Shown here: positions 33,485 to 42,192 of the stretch, piece after piece
Numbering within the stretch: position 1 is the stretch's first letter
Layout of the letters: every line of letters begins with the position of its first letter
Assembly (NCBI RefSeq): GCF_019396385.1
Contig: NZ_JAHKRN010000015.1
Location: forward strand, 1-64,000
Direction: 5' to 3'
From: Nonomuraea harbinensis
GTDB lineage: Bacteria > Actinomycetota > Actinomycetes > Streptosporangiales > Streptosporangiaceae
Length of the DNA stretch: 64,000 nucleotides
Notes under the pieces: generated by a model
Databases searched by the model: none
What the model was told of the DNA's origin: nothing
The model's input: only the letters and a program-made list of their open reading frames with translations
Made by a program: the position numbers and the translations under genes

Positions 33485-36400
33485 GGGAGCACCCCGTGAA
33501 GACCACGCCCCACGCAGGGCTGCGCGCCCCCGGAAGCGGGCCCGCCGGCCCGGACGCCGCCACGGCGGAGAAGCGGCGGCTCTGGGACCGGAGCAGGTTC
33601 CTGGCCGGCCTGACGGCCGTCTATCTGGTGCTCGCCCTGAAGGTGATGGCGGATCACCCGGGCATCGTGCCGTTCGCCGACGCCGTCCGGGTGGTGGCCA
33701 GGGACCATCAGTGGATCTTCTGGCTGCTCGGCGCGGAGGCGGCACGGCAGCTCCACCTCCTGGCCGGCGAGCGCCTGCCGGGCTACCGGCGGTTCTGGGG
33801 CCGGCGGGTCTTCGGCGGGTGGGAGCGCTGGTCGCACCGGCGTCTCGACGACTGGACCAGGTTCCGCCTGGCCCGCCTGGCGAAGATCGCTGTCTGGGTG
33901 GCGCTGCTGGCCCTGGTGCTCGCGGCGGTGCTCGGAACCAGCCCGGCGGTCGCGCTGTTCGAGGCTCCGGCGCTGCTGCCCCGGGCGCTGCCGCTCGTGT
34001 TCCAGATCGCCGTTCCGCTCGTCGTGATCATCGTGTTCGCCGCCCTGCTCTGGTTCCTGTCCCGGGGCGGCGTCGAGACGTACTTCCCCGGCGACGTCAC
34101 GACCCGCTTCGCCGACGTGTGGGGGCAGGACCACGTGGTCGAGCGGATCAGGCAGAGCCTCGTCCTCCTGGAGAAGCCCGGCGAGATCGAGCGGCGCGGG
34201 GGGTACGTGCCGGGCGGCCTGCTGCTGTGGGGTCCGCCGGGCACCGGCAAGACGCTGATCGCCGAGGCCGTCGCGGGAGAGACCGGCAAGCCGTACGTGG
34301 TCGTGGACTCGGGCGCGTTCACCGGCACGTTCGCGGGTGTCGGCGTCCTGAAGGTCAGGACGCTCTTCAGGAAGCTGCGCAGGCTCGCGCTCCGCTACGG
34401 AGGCGTGGTCGTCCTCTTCGACGACGCCGACGCGCTGGGCGGGCGCGGCCGGCCGGGACCGCCCGCCGAGGGCGGCGGCCTCTCCGGCTGCCACGGACCG
34501 GACTACCTGTCGGAGGAGAGCCGCTCGGTGCTCGCCTTCCCCGGCGAGCCCTTCGACGGAGGCGGCGGCGACGCCCGCACGCAGCGGGCGCTGCTCACCG
34601 AGCTGTCCGGGCTGAAGGAGCCGCGCGGGCTCTTCAACCGGACGGTCAGGCGGCTGCTCGGGATGCGGCCCAAGCCGCCGCCCCCGTACCGCGTCCTCGT
34701 CATCCTGGCCACCGAGCGGCCGGACGCGCTGGACCCGGCGCTGCTGAGGCCCGGGCGCGTCGACCGCGTCCACCGGGTCGGCCACCCGTCCAGGGCCGGG
34801 CGGCTCCGCACCTACCAGGGCTACTTCGCCGAGGTGGCGCACGAGCTGACCGCGGAACAGATCGGCAGGCTCGCCGCCATCACCCCGTACGCGACCGGCG
34901 CCACCATCAAGGACCTGGTCAACGAGTCGCTGATCAGCGCCGTGTGCGACGGGCGGGAGACCATCACCTGGCCGGACGTGCTGCGCGCCAGGCGGCAGCG
35001 GCTCGGCCCGGACGAGCACGTCGAACGCGAGCGCCACGCCGTGGCCGTGCACGAGGCCTGTCACGCGGTGGTCGCGTACGTGACGCGCTCCCACCAGGAG
35101 ATCGGCCTCGCCACCATCGAGAAGGGCGCCGGCGACCTCGGCCCGTCGAACGGGTCCACCCGCTGGAAGTCGGAGTACGAGGCGGACATCATGGTCTCGC
35201 TCGCCTCCCTGGCGGGGGAGCGGATGTTCTTCGGCGAGGACAGCTCGTCCGGCGTCCGCGGCGACCTGCACGCGGCGACCTGCCTGAGCGCGCTCATGGA
35301 GTCGTCCTGGGGGATGGGCTCGGGCGTCACCTCGCTGCCCGCCCTCCGGGAGCTGGGGATCACCGGCGGGCGACCCGGCGTGCTGGGGGAGCGGATCGAG
35401 GACAACCTGGCGCGGCTGCTGGACAAGACCGGGGACCTGCTCGCAGAGCACCGCCGCGACGTGCTGTGCCTCGCGCACGCCCTGGAGACGCACCGGACGC
35501 TGGACGGCGACGACGTGGTGGCGATCCTCCGGCGGCGGCGGGGGCCGGTCGTCGACGGCACGATGTACGCCTCCGACGAGTTCTACCGAAACCTGGAGGA
35601 GTACCACGCGGAGGCCGCCCTCGCGCACCGCGAACACCGCCCGGTGGCGCGCGACCTGCCCGGCGCGGCGGAGACCGTCACCCCCGCCCCACCAGGCGAC
35701 GGCTCCACGGTGCCGGCCCCGGAAACGGCGAACCCCCTCGCCTTCGCGGTCCCCGGCACGGATCCCGACTGGATCGGCGCCCCTGGCACGGCCCCGGCCT
35801 GGCCGGGAGCCCCTGGCACGGCCCCGGCCTGGCCGGGAGCCCCCGGCACGGCCCCCGCCTGGCCGGGAGCCCCTGGCACGGCCCCCGCCTGGTCCGGCGC
35901 CTCCGGCGGCGACACTCCCAGGTCGGATCCCGCCTGGCCCGCGGCGCACGCCGGGGCTGGTGCGGCGCCTCCGGATCCTGGCTGGTCCGGCGCGTCTCCT
36001 GTGGTGAGGGGTCCGGCGCCCCTTTCCCTCGCCGCGGGTGAGGGTGATGAAGGGCGGCCCGAGATCGTGCCGTGGGGCTCGGAGCAGCCGCCGCCACCGC
36101 CGAGGGCAGTGCCGCTGATCGTGGACGACACGGTCGAGCAGCCGCCGCCGCGGGGTCGTACCGGACGGTTGTGGGTGGTCGCGGCCAGCCTGTTCATGCT
36201 CGTCGGGCTGGCGATCATCCTCGCGCTCGCGCTGACCGGCGTGCTGACCGCAGGCCCAGCCTCGGGGACGGAGACCGGCGCGGCCGCCGCCCCCGGCCCC
36301 GCGCCGGGCATCGCCTCGCCGTGGCTGCTGATCGCGCTCTTCGTGGTGGTGGTCGCGGTGGTCGTCGGCGTCGGGCTCACCACCGTGGCCGTCAAAGGCG

Positions 36401-36582
36401 TCCGGGTGGCCCAGGCCAAGGCGGAGCGGGACCGGGACGAGGCGCACGCCCGCGCCCAGCTCCTGGCGGCGGCGCTGGACCCGGACACCGCGATGCGGCT
36501 GCTCGGCTATGACGGGAACGGACGGCGCGAGCTCGGCCAGGAATACCGCCTCACGACGGGTGACAAGAAGCGACGGCCTTAA
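33481..36582 (+). CDS. FtsH-like membrane AAA+ zinc metalloprotease with repeat tail
   Basis: This large ATP-dependent protease has about 1033 residues against roughly 650-700 for typical FtsH. N-terminal membrane spans (about 36-58, and two near 135-190) precede the AAA+ module: Walker A GPPGTGKT at 251-258, Walker B VVVLFDDADALGG and sensor-like VLVILATERPDALD, then ALLRPGRVDR. The M41 motif HEACH is at 524-528 and LAGERMFFGE follows. An extra C-terminal part holds four 10-residue units (APGTAPAWPG-like, about 768-807), a low-complexity Pro/Ala region and two more spans (about 897-925 and 944-970) with a charged tail. Start is ATG 33481 (overlapping the lipoprotein stop) or GTG 33496, which has the better ribosome site. 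Confidence 0.88.
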   Translation: MREHPVKTTPHAGLRAPGSGPAGPDAATAEKRRLWDRSRFLAGLTAVYLVLALKVMADHPGIVPFADAVRVVARDHQWIFWLLGAEAARQLHLLAGERLPGYRRFWGRRVFGGWERWSHRRLDDWTRFRLARLAKIAVWVALLALVLAAVLGTSPAVALFEAPALLPRALPLVFQIAVPLVVIIVFAALLWFLSRGGVETYFPGDVTTRFADVWGQDHVVERIRQSLVLLEKPGEIERRGGYVPGGLLLWGPPGTGKTLIAEAVAGETGKPYVVVDSGAFTGTFAGVGVLKVRTLFRKLRRLALRYGGVVVLFDDADALGGRGRPGPPAEGGGLSGCHGPDYLSEESRSVLAFPGEPFDGGGGDARTQRALLTELSGLKEPRGLFNRTVRRLLGMRPKPPPPYRVLVILATERPDALDPALLRPGRVDRVHRVGHPSRAGRLRTYQGYFAEVAHELTAEQIGRLAAITPYATGATIKDLVNESLISAVCDGRETITWPDVLRARRQRLGPDEHVERERHAVAVHEACHAVVAYVTRSHQEIGLATIEKGAGDLGPSNGSTRWKSEYEADIMVSLASLAGERMFFGEDSSSGVRGDLHAATCLSALMESSWGMGSGVTSLPALRELGITGGRPGVLGERIEDNLARLLDKTGDLLAEHRRDVLCLAHALETHRTLDGDDVVAILRRRRGPVVDGTMYASDEFYRNLEEYHAEAALAHREHRPVARDLPGAAETVTPAPPGDGSTVPAPETANPLAFAVPGTDPDWIGAPGTAPAWPGAPGTAPAWPGAPGTAPAWPGAPGTAPAWSGASGGDTPRSDPAWPAAHAGAGAAPPDPGWSGASPVVRGPAPLSLAAGEGDEGRPEIVPWGSEQPPPPPRAVPLIVDDTVEQPPPRGRTGRLWVVAASLFMLVGLAIILALALTGVLTAGPASGTETGAAAAPGPAPGIASPWLLIALFVVVVAVVVGVGLTTVAVKGVRVAQAKAERDRDEAHARAQLLAAALDPDTAMRLLGYDGNGRRELGQEYRLTTGDKKRRP
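35781..35900 (+). repeat. Four 30-bp tandem repeats in the FtsH-like gene
   Basis: Four copies of a 30-base unit beginning CCCTGGCACGGCCCCGGCCT span 35781-35810, 35811-35840, 35841-35870 and 35871-35900. They encode Ala-Pro-Gly-Thr-Ala-Pro-Ala-Trp-Pro-Gly-type units. Copies differ at only a few positions, so recent expansion by slippage or recombination is likely. Confidence 0.9.
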
Positions 36583-36667
36583 CACGGCGTTCACATAAGG
36601 GCAAAAACTGGGAAACGGCGGTCCATGAGACTCGGCGTGGCTGATGAACATGGGAAAGGGACCCGCT

Positions 36668-37687
36668 GTGAGCTACAAGGCTGAGTACATCTGGATCGAC
36701 GGCACCGAGCCCACCGCTCTGCTGCGCTCGAAGACCAAGATCCTCGCCGACGGGGCCGAGCCTCCTGTCTGGGGCTTCGACGGCTCCAGCACCAACCAGG
36801 CCCAGGGCCACAAGTCGGACCTCGTGCTCCGCCCCGTGCTCACCTGCCCCGACCCGATCCGCGGCGGCGACCACGTGCTCGTGCTGTGCGAGGTCGAGGA
36901 GGTCAGCGGCGACCCGCACAAGAGCAACACCCGCGCCCAGCTCCGCCCGGTGGCCGAGCAGTTCGCCGAGCAGGACTCGTGGTTCGGCATCGAGCAGGAG
37001 TACACGTTCTTCAAGGGCAGCCGCCCGCTCGGCTTCCCCGAGGGCGGCTTCCCCGCCCCGCAGGGCCACTACTACTGCGGCGTCGGCGCCGAGGCCGTGT
37101 TCGGCCGTGAGATCGTCGAACTCCACCTCGACCGCTGCCTCGCCGCCGGGCTGAAGGTGTCCGGCATCAACGCCGAGGTCATGCCCGGCCAGTGGGAGTT
37201 CCAGATCGGCCCCGCCGGTCCGCTGGAGGTCGGCGACCACCTGTGGATCGCCCGCTGGCTGCTCTACCGCACCGCCGAGGAGTTCGGCGTGGAGGCCACG
37301 CTCGACGCCAAGCCCGCCCGCGGCGACTGGAACGGCGCCGGCGCGCACACCAACTTCTCCACCAAGGCCATGCGCGAGGGCTACGACGCGATCATCACCG
37401 CCTGCGAGGCCCTCGGCGACGGCGACAAGCCGATGGAGCACGTCAGGCACTACGGCGCCGACATCGAGAGCCGCCTGACCGGCGCGCACGAGACCGCCCC
37501 GTGGAACAGGTACACCTACGGCGTCTCCGACCGCGGCGCGTCCGTCCGCATCCCGTGGCAGGTCGAGGTCGACAAGAAGGGCTACATCGAGGACCGCCGC
37601 CCGAACGCCAACGTCGACCCGTACGTGGTCGCCCGCCTCCTGGTCGACACCTGCTGCACCGCCCTGGAGAAGGCCGGCCAGGTCTGA
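36668..37687 (+). CDS. glnII: Glutamine synthetase type II (eukaryotic-like)
   Basis: This is a 339-residue glutamine synthetase that makes glutamine from glutamate, ammonia and ATP. The size and wording are those of GSII: KAEYIWIDGTEP at the N-terminus, WGFDGSSTNQAQG, FGIEQEYTFF, GINAEVMPGQWEFQIGP and NRYTYGVSDRGASVRIP. Streptomycetes and relatives carry such a GSII beside the usual GSI. GTG 36668 is preferred over ATG 36644, since homologues start near VSYKAEYIW and AAAGGGA sits seven bases upstream. It is followed by a 12-pair terminator. Regulation by adenylylation is not expected for GSII; nitrogen control by a GlnR-like protein is possible but no site was identified. Confidence 0.97.
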   Translation: MSYKAEYIWIDGTEPTALLRSKTKILADGAEPPVWGFDGSSTNQAQGHKSDLVLRPVLTCPDPIRGGDHVLVLCEVEEVSGDPHKSNTRAQLRPVAEQFAEQDSWFGIEQEYTFFKGSRPLGFPEGGFPAPQGHYYCGVGAEAVFGREIVELHLDRCLAAGLKVSGINAEVMPGQWEFQIGPAGPLEVGDHLWIARWLLYRTAEEFGVEATLDAKPARGDWNGAGAHTNFSTKAMREGYDAIITACEALGDGDKPMEHVRHYGADIESRLTGAHETAPWNRYTYGVSDRGASVRIPWQVEVDKKGYIEDRRPNANVDPYVVARLLVDTCCTALEKAGQV

Positions 37688-37706
37688 CCCGGGTTCGAGG
37701 AGGGGA

Positions 37707-37739
37707 GAGAACGCGGGCACCCCTGAGGCCCGCGTTCTC
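37707..37739. terminator. Strong hairpin after glnII
   Basis: GAGAACGCGGGC (37707-37718) and GCCCGCGTTCTC (37728-37739) pair perfectly over 12 bases around a nine-base loop. It lies 20 bases after glnII and directly before the end of the convergent CehA-like gene, so it probably terminates both. The 3' side runs into CTCTTC, a weak pyrimidine tract. Confidence 0.75.
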
Positions 37740-37743
37740 CTCT

Positions 37744-39051
37744 TCAGCGCAGCCGGGACTGGTAGACGCGCCGCGCCTCCTCCAGCACCTCCAGGCCGTC
37801 CTCGTCCACCCGGTCCCTGATCTGCTTCTCCAGCAGGTCGAGCCAGCGCAGGCAGAACGTCACGTCCTCCTCCCTGGCCACCCGCCGGTGGCACACGTCC
37901 AGGTGGACCGGGCTGGTGTGGGCGAGCACCCGCCCGCGGCCCTCGGCGACCGCGACCACGTACGTCGGCCACACCACGGACAGGCGCGCGGCCAGCTCGC
38001 CGGGCGGCCCCGACGCCAGCTCGCCGTCGGCCGTCAGCAGCCGCACCCGCTCCGCCCCGTCGCCGAGCACCCGCGCCGACACCCGGACCGTCTCGCCCGG
38101 CGCGAGGTCGAGCGTGTCGCCCGGGCCCCGGCCGTCCACCTCCAGCTCCAGGAACGGGCCGGTGGTGACGAACGTGCGGCCCCGCCGCACCGCCTCCGCG
38201 TACGCGCCGGCGGTCAGCCGCCCCTCGACGTGCGCGTACGTGCGTTCGCGCCCGATCGGGCCCAGCCGGTGCGTGCGGCCGCCCGTCGCCGCGACCCGGT
38301 TGCCCGCGCCGATCAGCCGGCGGTACGCGCAGGGCGAGCCGATCACCGACGGGAAGCCGTCGACCAGCCCCAGCGCCGCGTCCACCACGGCCAGCCGCGC
38401 GTCGAACCCCGGATCGCCGCCGTTCATCAGCTGGTCGGCCGTCTCCGCAGGCCCGCGGCAGGAGTTCGCGTAACACACCAGCGTGCCCCGGCGGTGCAGC
38501 TCGCTCAGCGCGACGGTGGACAGCGGCCACGAGTCCAGGCCCAGCACCTGGTGGACCAGGTCCACCCGGGCCAGGTGCGCGCCGTCCGACCACGGCAGGT
38601 CGCGGCCCGACCACCGCGCCAGCGTGTCGCCGTCGCCGGGCGGCACGTTGACGACGTGCAGGTCCTCGCCGTGCTGGGCGGAGGCCACCCACCGGGGCGG
38701 CCGGTTCAGCGGCACGTGCAGGTCGGCGCCGTACCAGCCGCGCGCCGCCGCGTCGTACAGGCGGGGCGGGGCCAGCTCCACCAGCGTCTCTCCTTCGCCC
38801 GGCAGCAGCGTGGTCTCCGCGCACCCGTGCTCCACGCCTCGCGCCGCCCGGACCTGGACCGGCTCGCGGGGCACCGGCAGGACGAGATCGTCGCCGTGGA
38901 AGTACGGCAGGCCGTCGAGATCGCGCGCCGGGGGCGTGCCGGGCGGGCACCAGCCGCGCCCGTCGAGGGTGCGGACGCTCCAGCGGCATGGGACGCCGGC
39001 CCGCAGGCGGAGGACCGGCTGACCAGGTAATGGTCTCGGATAGTCACGCAT
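37744..39051 (-). CDS. CehA/McbA-like (PHP-type metallohydrolase related) protein
   Basis: This 435-residue protein resembles the CehA/McbA family of PHP-type metallohydrolases in the C-terminal part: TYAHVEGRLTAGAYAEAVRR then GRTFVTTGPFLELEVDGRGP is the family's (W/Y)xxV...RAGRTFVSNGP block. The N-terminal metal motif is altered: GWYGADLHVPLNRP stands where active members have GDLHVHT, so one His ligand seems missing and activity is doubtful. ATG 39051 has GGGGAGA six bases upstream. There is no signal peptide. It is convergent with glnII, and an aldehyde dehydrogenase gene lies just upstream on the same strand. Confidence 0.72.
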   Translation of the reverse strand: MRDYPRPLPGQPVLRLRAGVPCRWSVRTLDGRGWCPPGTPPARDLDGLPYFHGDDLVLPVPREPVQVRAARGVEHGCAETTLLPGEGETLVELAPPRLYDAAARGWYGADLHVPLNRPPRWVASAQHGEDLHVVNVPPGDGDTLARWSGRDLPWSDGAHLARVDLVHQVLGLDSWPLSTVALSELHRRGTLVCYANSCRGPAETADQLMNGGDPGFDARLAVVDAALGLVDGFPSVIGSPCAYRRLIGAGNRVAATGGRTHRLGPIGRERTYAHVEGRLTAGAYAEAVRRGRTFVTTGPFLELEVDGRGPGDTLDLAPGETVRVSARVLGDGAERVRLLTADGELASGPPGELAARLSVVWPTYVVAVAEGRGRVLAHTSPVHLDVCHRRVAREEDVTFCLRWLDLLEKQIRDRVDEDGLEVLEEARRVYQSRLR

Positions 39052-39099
39052 CGGCTTCTCCCCGTGATCGAAGGCGCCGTCATCGTGACACGGCCATCA

Positions 39100-39129
39100 C
39101 CCGCCGGGAAGGGCCCCCTTCTCGGCGGG
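39100..39129. terminator. Hairpin between aldehyde dehydrogenase and CehA-like genes
   Basis: CCCGCCG-G-GAAGG/CCTTC-T-CGGCGGG (39100-39129) is a 12-pair stem with one G/T mismatch and a four-base loop. It is the likely terminator of the minus-strand aldehyde dehydrogenase, located between its stop and the next gene's start. A T-rich stretch lies only on the plus-strand 3' side, where no gene precedes it. Confidence 0.55.
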
Positions 39130-39159
39130 GTGGCTTCTTTTACACCCGGTATGAAGGAA

Positions 39160-40695
39160 CTAGAGCCGGAACCCGTGATCGGGAGTAATCTCCGCCACGT
39201 CCATCTGGGCCTTCTGCAGGCGGCCGGAGTGATCCCAGTTCATCGACTGCCAGCGGGTGAACTGGTCGAGCACCCACATCCCCGACTGGCGGCTGCCGTT
39301 GCCCGACTTGCCGTTGCCGCCGAACGGCAGGTGCGCCTCGGCCCCGGACGTGGAGTTGTTGATGCTGACCATGCCCGCCGAGACGCCCTCGCGGAAGGCG
39401 AACGCGTGCTTCGGGTTCGTCGTGTAGATCGAGCTGGACAGGCCGTATCCCGGCCGGTTGGCCAGCTCGACCGCCTCGGCCATGGTCGAGAACGTGGTGA
39501 CGCCGACGATCGGGCCGAACGTCTCCTCCAGGAAGATCCGGTCGTCCGGCCGGACCCCGTCGACCACCACCGGGTGGTAGTAGAGCCCGCCCTCGCCGGT
39601 GAAGCCGTCGCGCGGGTTGTCCTCGGTGATCCGCCCCGTCGGGCCCGAGACGACCCGGTGGTGGGGCTGGATCCAGGTCAGGTACTCCTCGTACCGGTCG
39701 GCGAACTTCCGGTCGAGCAGCGGGCCCGCCAGCACGTCCTCGCGCGGGTCGCCGACGCGGGCCGCCTTGAGCGCCCGTACGAAACGGTCGGTGAAGTCCT
39801 GGTGGACGCTCTCGTGCACGATGGCCGTGCCCAGGCTCGTGCAGCGCTGGCCGGCCGTGCCGAACCCGGCGAACAGCGCGCCCTCCACCGCCAGGTCCAG
39901 GTCCGCGTCCGGCATGATCACCATCGGGTTCTTGCCGCCCAGCTCCAGGCAGGGCGACTGCAGGTGACGCCCCGCCAGCTCGCCGATCTTCCTGCCGACC
40001 TCGCTCGAACCGGTGAACCCGATCTTGTCGACCGTGCCCTCGGTGAGCGCCCGCTCCAGGCCCTCGAAGGTCTGCGCGCCGTCGGCGAAGACCACGTTCA
40101 GCACGCCGTCGGGCAGCCCGGCGGCCGCGAACAGCCGGTACATCGCGTGCGCCGACGCGGCCGCGTACTCGGCCGGCTTCCACACCACCGCGTTGCCGCA
40201 CAGCAGGGCCGGCACCAGGTACCACGACGGGACCGCCACCGGGAAGTTGCCCGCCGTGATCACCGTGGCCACGCCGACCGGGTTGCGGAAGGTGAACAAA
40301 TTCTTGTCCGGCATCTCCGACGGGACCGTCTGGCCGTACAGCCTGCGCCCCTCGCCCAGGAAGAAGTCGCACGTGTCGACGATCTCCCGCACCTCGCCGA
40401 GCGCCTCCGCGTACGGCTTGCCGATCTCCTCGGTCACCAGCGCGGCGAGGCTCTCCGCGTTGGCCTCCACCAGCCGGCCGATCGACGCGATCACCCGGCC
40501 GCGCACCGGAGCCGGGACCTTCGCCCACTCCCGCTGGGCGTCCTTGGCGGTACGGCAGGCGGCGGCGAACGTGCCGGCGTCGGCCAGCCCCACCCGGGCC
40601 ACCGCCTCGTCGAGCCGCGCGGGGTTGGCAGACGTGTACGTGTCCGAGCCGGCGGCATCTTTGCCACCCACGACGGAAACAATCTGACGGGTCAC
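39160..40695 (-). CDS. Aldehyde dehydrogenase family protein
   Basis: This 511-residue NAD(P)-dependent enzyme converts an aldehyde to an acid. Cofactor and active-site blocks are present: FTFRNPVGVATVITAGNFPV, KPAEYAAAS, FTGSSEVGRKI, the Glu of CLELGGKNPMVI and the catalytic Cys in GTAGQRCTSLGT, then EETFGPIVGV near the C-terminus. The overall class resembles the succinate-semialdehyde/gamma-aminobutyraldehyde-like group, but the substrate is open. GTG 40695 is supported by AGGAGGG just upstream. It lies upstream of the CehA-like gene on the same strand; the hairpin at 39100-39129 separates them. Upstream is a decayed aldo/keto reductase remnant. Confidence 0.92.
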   Translation of the reverse strand: MTRQIVSVVGGKDAAGSDTYTSANPARLDEAVARVGLADAGTFAAACRTAKDAQREWAKVPAPVRGRVIASIGRLVEANAESLAALVTEEIGKPYAEALGEVREIVDTCDFFLGEGRRLYGQTVPSEMPDKNLFTFRNPVGVATVITAGNFPVAVPSWYLVPALLCGNAVVWKPAEYAAASAHAMYRLFAAAGLPDGVLNVVFADGAQTFEGLERALTEGTVDKIGFTGSSEVGRKIGELAGRHLQSPCLELGGKNPMVIMPDADLDLAVEGALFAGFGTAGQRCTSLGTAIVHESVHQDFTDRFVRALKAARVGDPREDVLAGPLLDRKFADRYEEYLTWIQPHHRVVSGPTGRITEDNPRDGFTGEGGLYYHPVVVDGVRPDDRIFLEETFGPIVGVTTFSTMAEAVELANRPGYGLSSSIYTTNPKHAFAFREGVSAGMVSINNSTSGAEAHLPFGGNGKSGNGSRQSGMWVLDQFTRWQSMNWDHSGRLQKAQMDVAEITPDHGFRL

Positions 40696-41119
40696 CGGTG
40701 CCCTCCTCGTAGCTTCTCCGGACAGACAATCATCTCCCCGGAAAATCCCCAACCCACGAGGGACAACCTTCCAAGCGCGGTGTCACCGGTGTGCCGGTTC
40801 TGCGCCGCCGCGACGGGCGCGATCGCCTGAGCTTCGGCGAACTGCGCGGCGTCAACGTCGCTGACGCCCAGGTGCCGGATCAGCCCTTCCGCGCGGAGCT
40901 CGGCCACCTGCCCGAGCATCTGAGGCAATCGGCTGTTGCGCGAACAGCAGCAGCCGACCGACAAGGCTCGCCGAGCCCGGTGTCTCGTCCTCGGCTGCCG
41001 TGAGAGTGCTCTCGCGCAAGCTTGAGGAAGAGCAGAGCATTGGAGGTGGCTCAAGGGGAGAACCTGGAACTGCGCCGCCGCCTTGAGCTTCCTGCGCCGT
41101 CGCTGCCGGGATCCGTTGT
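40696..41119. other. Non-coding gap around a decayed gene
   Basis: Apart from the aldo/keto-reductase remnant at 40776-40925 I see no intact gene. The plus strand at 41015-41090 can be read as RALEVAQGENLELRRRLEL, a coiled-coil-like stretch of the kind found in regulators or transposase subunits, but without a start or supporting homologous context. Coding potential is poor and the region looks like debris from a past deletion. Confidence 0.4.
40776..40925 (-). pseudogene. Aldo/keto reductase remnant
   Basis: On the minus strand, about 50 residues read QVAELRAEGLIRHLGVSDVD then AAQFAEAQAIAPVAAAQNRH. This is the well-known aldo/keto reductase segment LxxEGLIRHxGVSN...AxxxAPVxxxQN. The catalytic N-terminal barrel half and the C-terminus are missing; the piece is cut at both ends by unrelated sequence. 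It is a gene fragment left by deletion. The frame is still open, so decay may be recent. Confidence 0.65.
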
Positions 41120-42166
41120 TCAAATACTCCGGTCGAGCCAGTTCAGTACGTTGGCGTAGGCAGCGGGAGCGCGACGGTGCAGGTTGATCGCGTGGCCGAC
41201 GTCGTCCAGCACCACGGCATCCACTCGGGGCGCGGCCGGGTAGAGCGGCCGTTCGTCCGCCGCGAGAGCAGCCGGCGAGGTGCAGTCGTTGGCGTCGGCG
41301 GCGCAGACCAGCCGGTCCCGGTTGCCGACGACGAACAGCACCGGCACGCGAATCGCCTCTGTCACGCCGGGTGCGCCGGCATCGCCGAGCGAGAAGATCT
41401 CGCTCATCGTATTCGTTTCTTTCCTGGCGCTGTCGCGCGCGATGACCTGGGGGTCGGCGCCCGGCACGTAATACATGACCGCGGGCCGCTGCTCGTCCTT
41501 GACCGTCACGTAGCCGTCGTCACCCGGAGGAACCTGCGCGGCCAACCGTGGAACCTCGCTCACCGGCTGGCCGTACCGTCCGGCAAGCTCCGCACCGCTC
41601 GGCGACACACGGTGCGCGTTGCCCGTCAGGATCAGCGCGTCCGCGGCCTGGAAGCGCGACGCGGCGAACTTCGCCACTTCAGAGCCGAAAGAGTGCCCGA
41701 CGAGCACCACATCGGCGAACGCCCGAGGGCCCACCTTGCCCGTCCGCAGCGCCGCCACCACCTGTGCGATGGTCAGCGCGTTGGACTGCAACGTCACATC
41801 CTTGCTCGCCGGGTGTGAACTGCGTCCGACTCCGATGCGGTCCAGGTTGAACGTCGCGTAACCGGTCTGGTTCGCCCGCTCGACGTAGGAGTACCGGTGG
41901 GCGCGGAAGGGGAAATCCCAGTAGACATGGCTGTAGTTCAGGCCATGGATCAGGACCTGGACCGTTGAGGCGGCACGGCCCGCAGGCGTGCACAGTCGCC
42001 CCCAGATGTGATAGATCCGTGGCTGCCCGGCGGCGATCGACACGGGTACGGTGACGTCCCGGCAGCGCGCGGTGGGCGTGGACGTGTCGGCGCCGGCAGG
42101 GGCAGCGGTCACCAGACCAGCCAGCAGGCCGGCCGCGGTGGCCGCGAGAAGGATGCGGTGGAGCAC
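41120..42166 (-). CDS. Secreted alpha/beta hydrolase
   Basis: This 348-residue exported hydrolase has signal MLHRILLAATAAGLLAGLVT then AAPAGADT. The fold is typical: oxyanion-type QVLIHGLNYSHVYWDFP, nucleophile elbow VLVGHSFGSE (GHSFG) near residue 160, and a late acid/His pair in DDVGHAINLHR. GTG 42166 is preceded by AAAGGGA; an upstream ATG at 42196 would add a non-signal-like extension. It is the distal gene of a minus-strand row (dehalogenase, quinone oxidoreductase, hydrolase). Its 3' gap to the remnant region has no terminator I can name. Substrate could be a lipid, ester or lactone. Confidence 0.85.
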   Translation of the reverse strand: MLHRILLAATAAGLLAGLVTAAPAGADTSTPTARCRDVTVPVSIAAGQPRIYHIWGRLCTPAGRAASTVQVLIHGLNYSHVYWDFPFRAHRYSYVERANQTGYATFNLDRIGVGRSSHPASKDVTLQSNALTIAQVVAALRTGKVGPRAFADVVLVGHSFGSEVAKFAASRFQAADALILTGNAHRVSPSGAELAGRYGQPVSEVPRLAAQVPPGDDGYVTVKDEQRPAVMYYVPGADPQVIARDSARKETNTMSEIFSLGDAGAPGVTEAIRVPVLFVVGNRDRLVCAADANDCTSPAALAADERPLYPAAPRVDAVVLDDVGHAINLHRRAPAAYANVLNWLDRSI

Positions 42167-42192
42167 AAGGGTCCCTTTCGTGGGAAGAGGGG

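Noticed and set aside
36551-38989. Long minus-strand open frame across glnII and part of the CehA-like gene
   Set aside because: It is opposite glnII with Arg/Ala/Gly-rich content and no recognisable domain.
41015-41090. IS3-type transposase OrfA coiled coil on the plus strand
   Set aside because: The stretch RALEVAQGENLELRRRLEL alone is too short and has no neighbouring transposase motif or inverted repeats.
40692-41123. A 143-residue intact protein on the minus strand
   Set aside because: Only the middle 50 residues resemble aldo/keto reductase; the N-terminus is Arg-rich with no fold, so it is a remnant not a gene.
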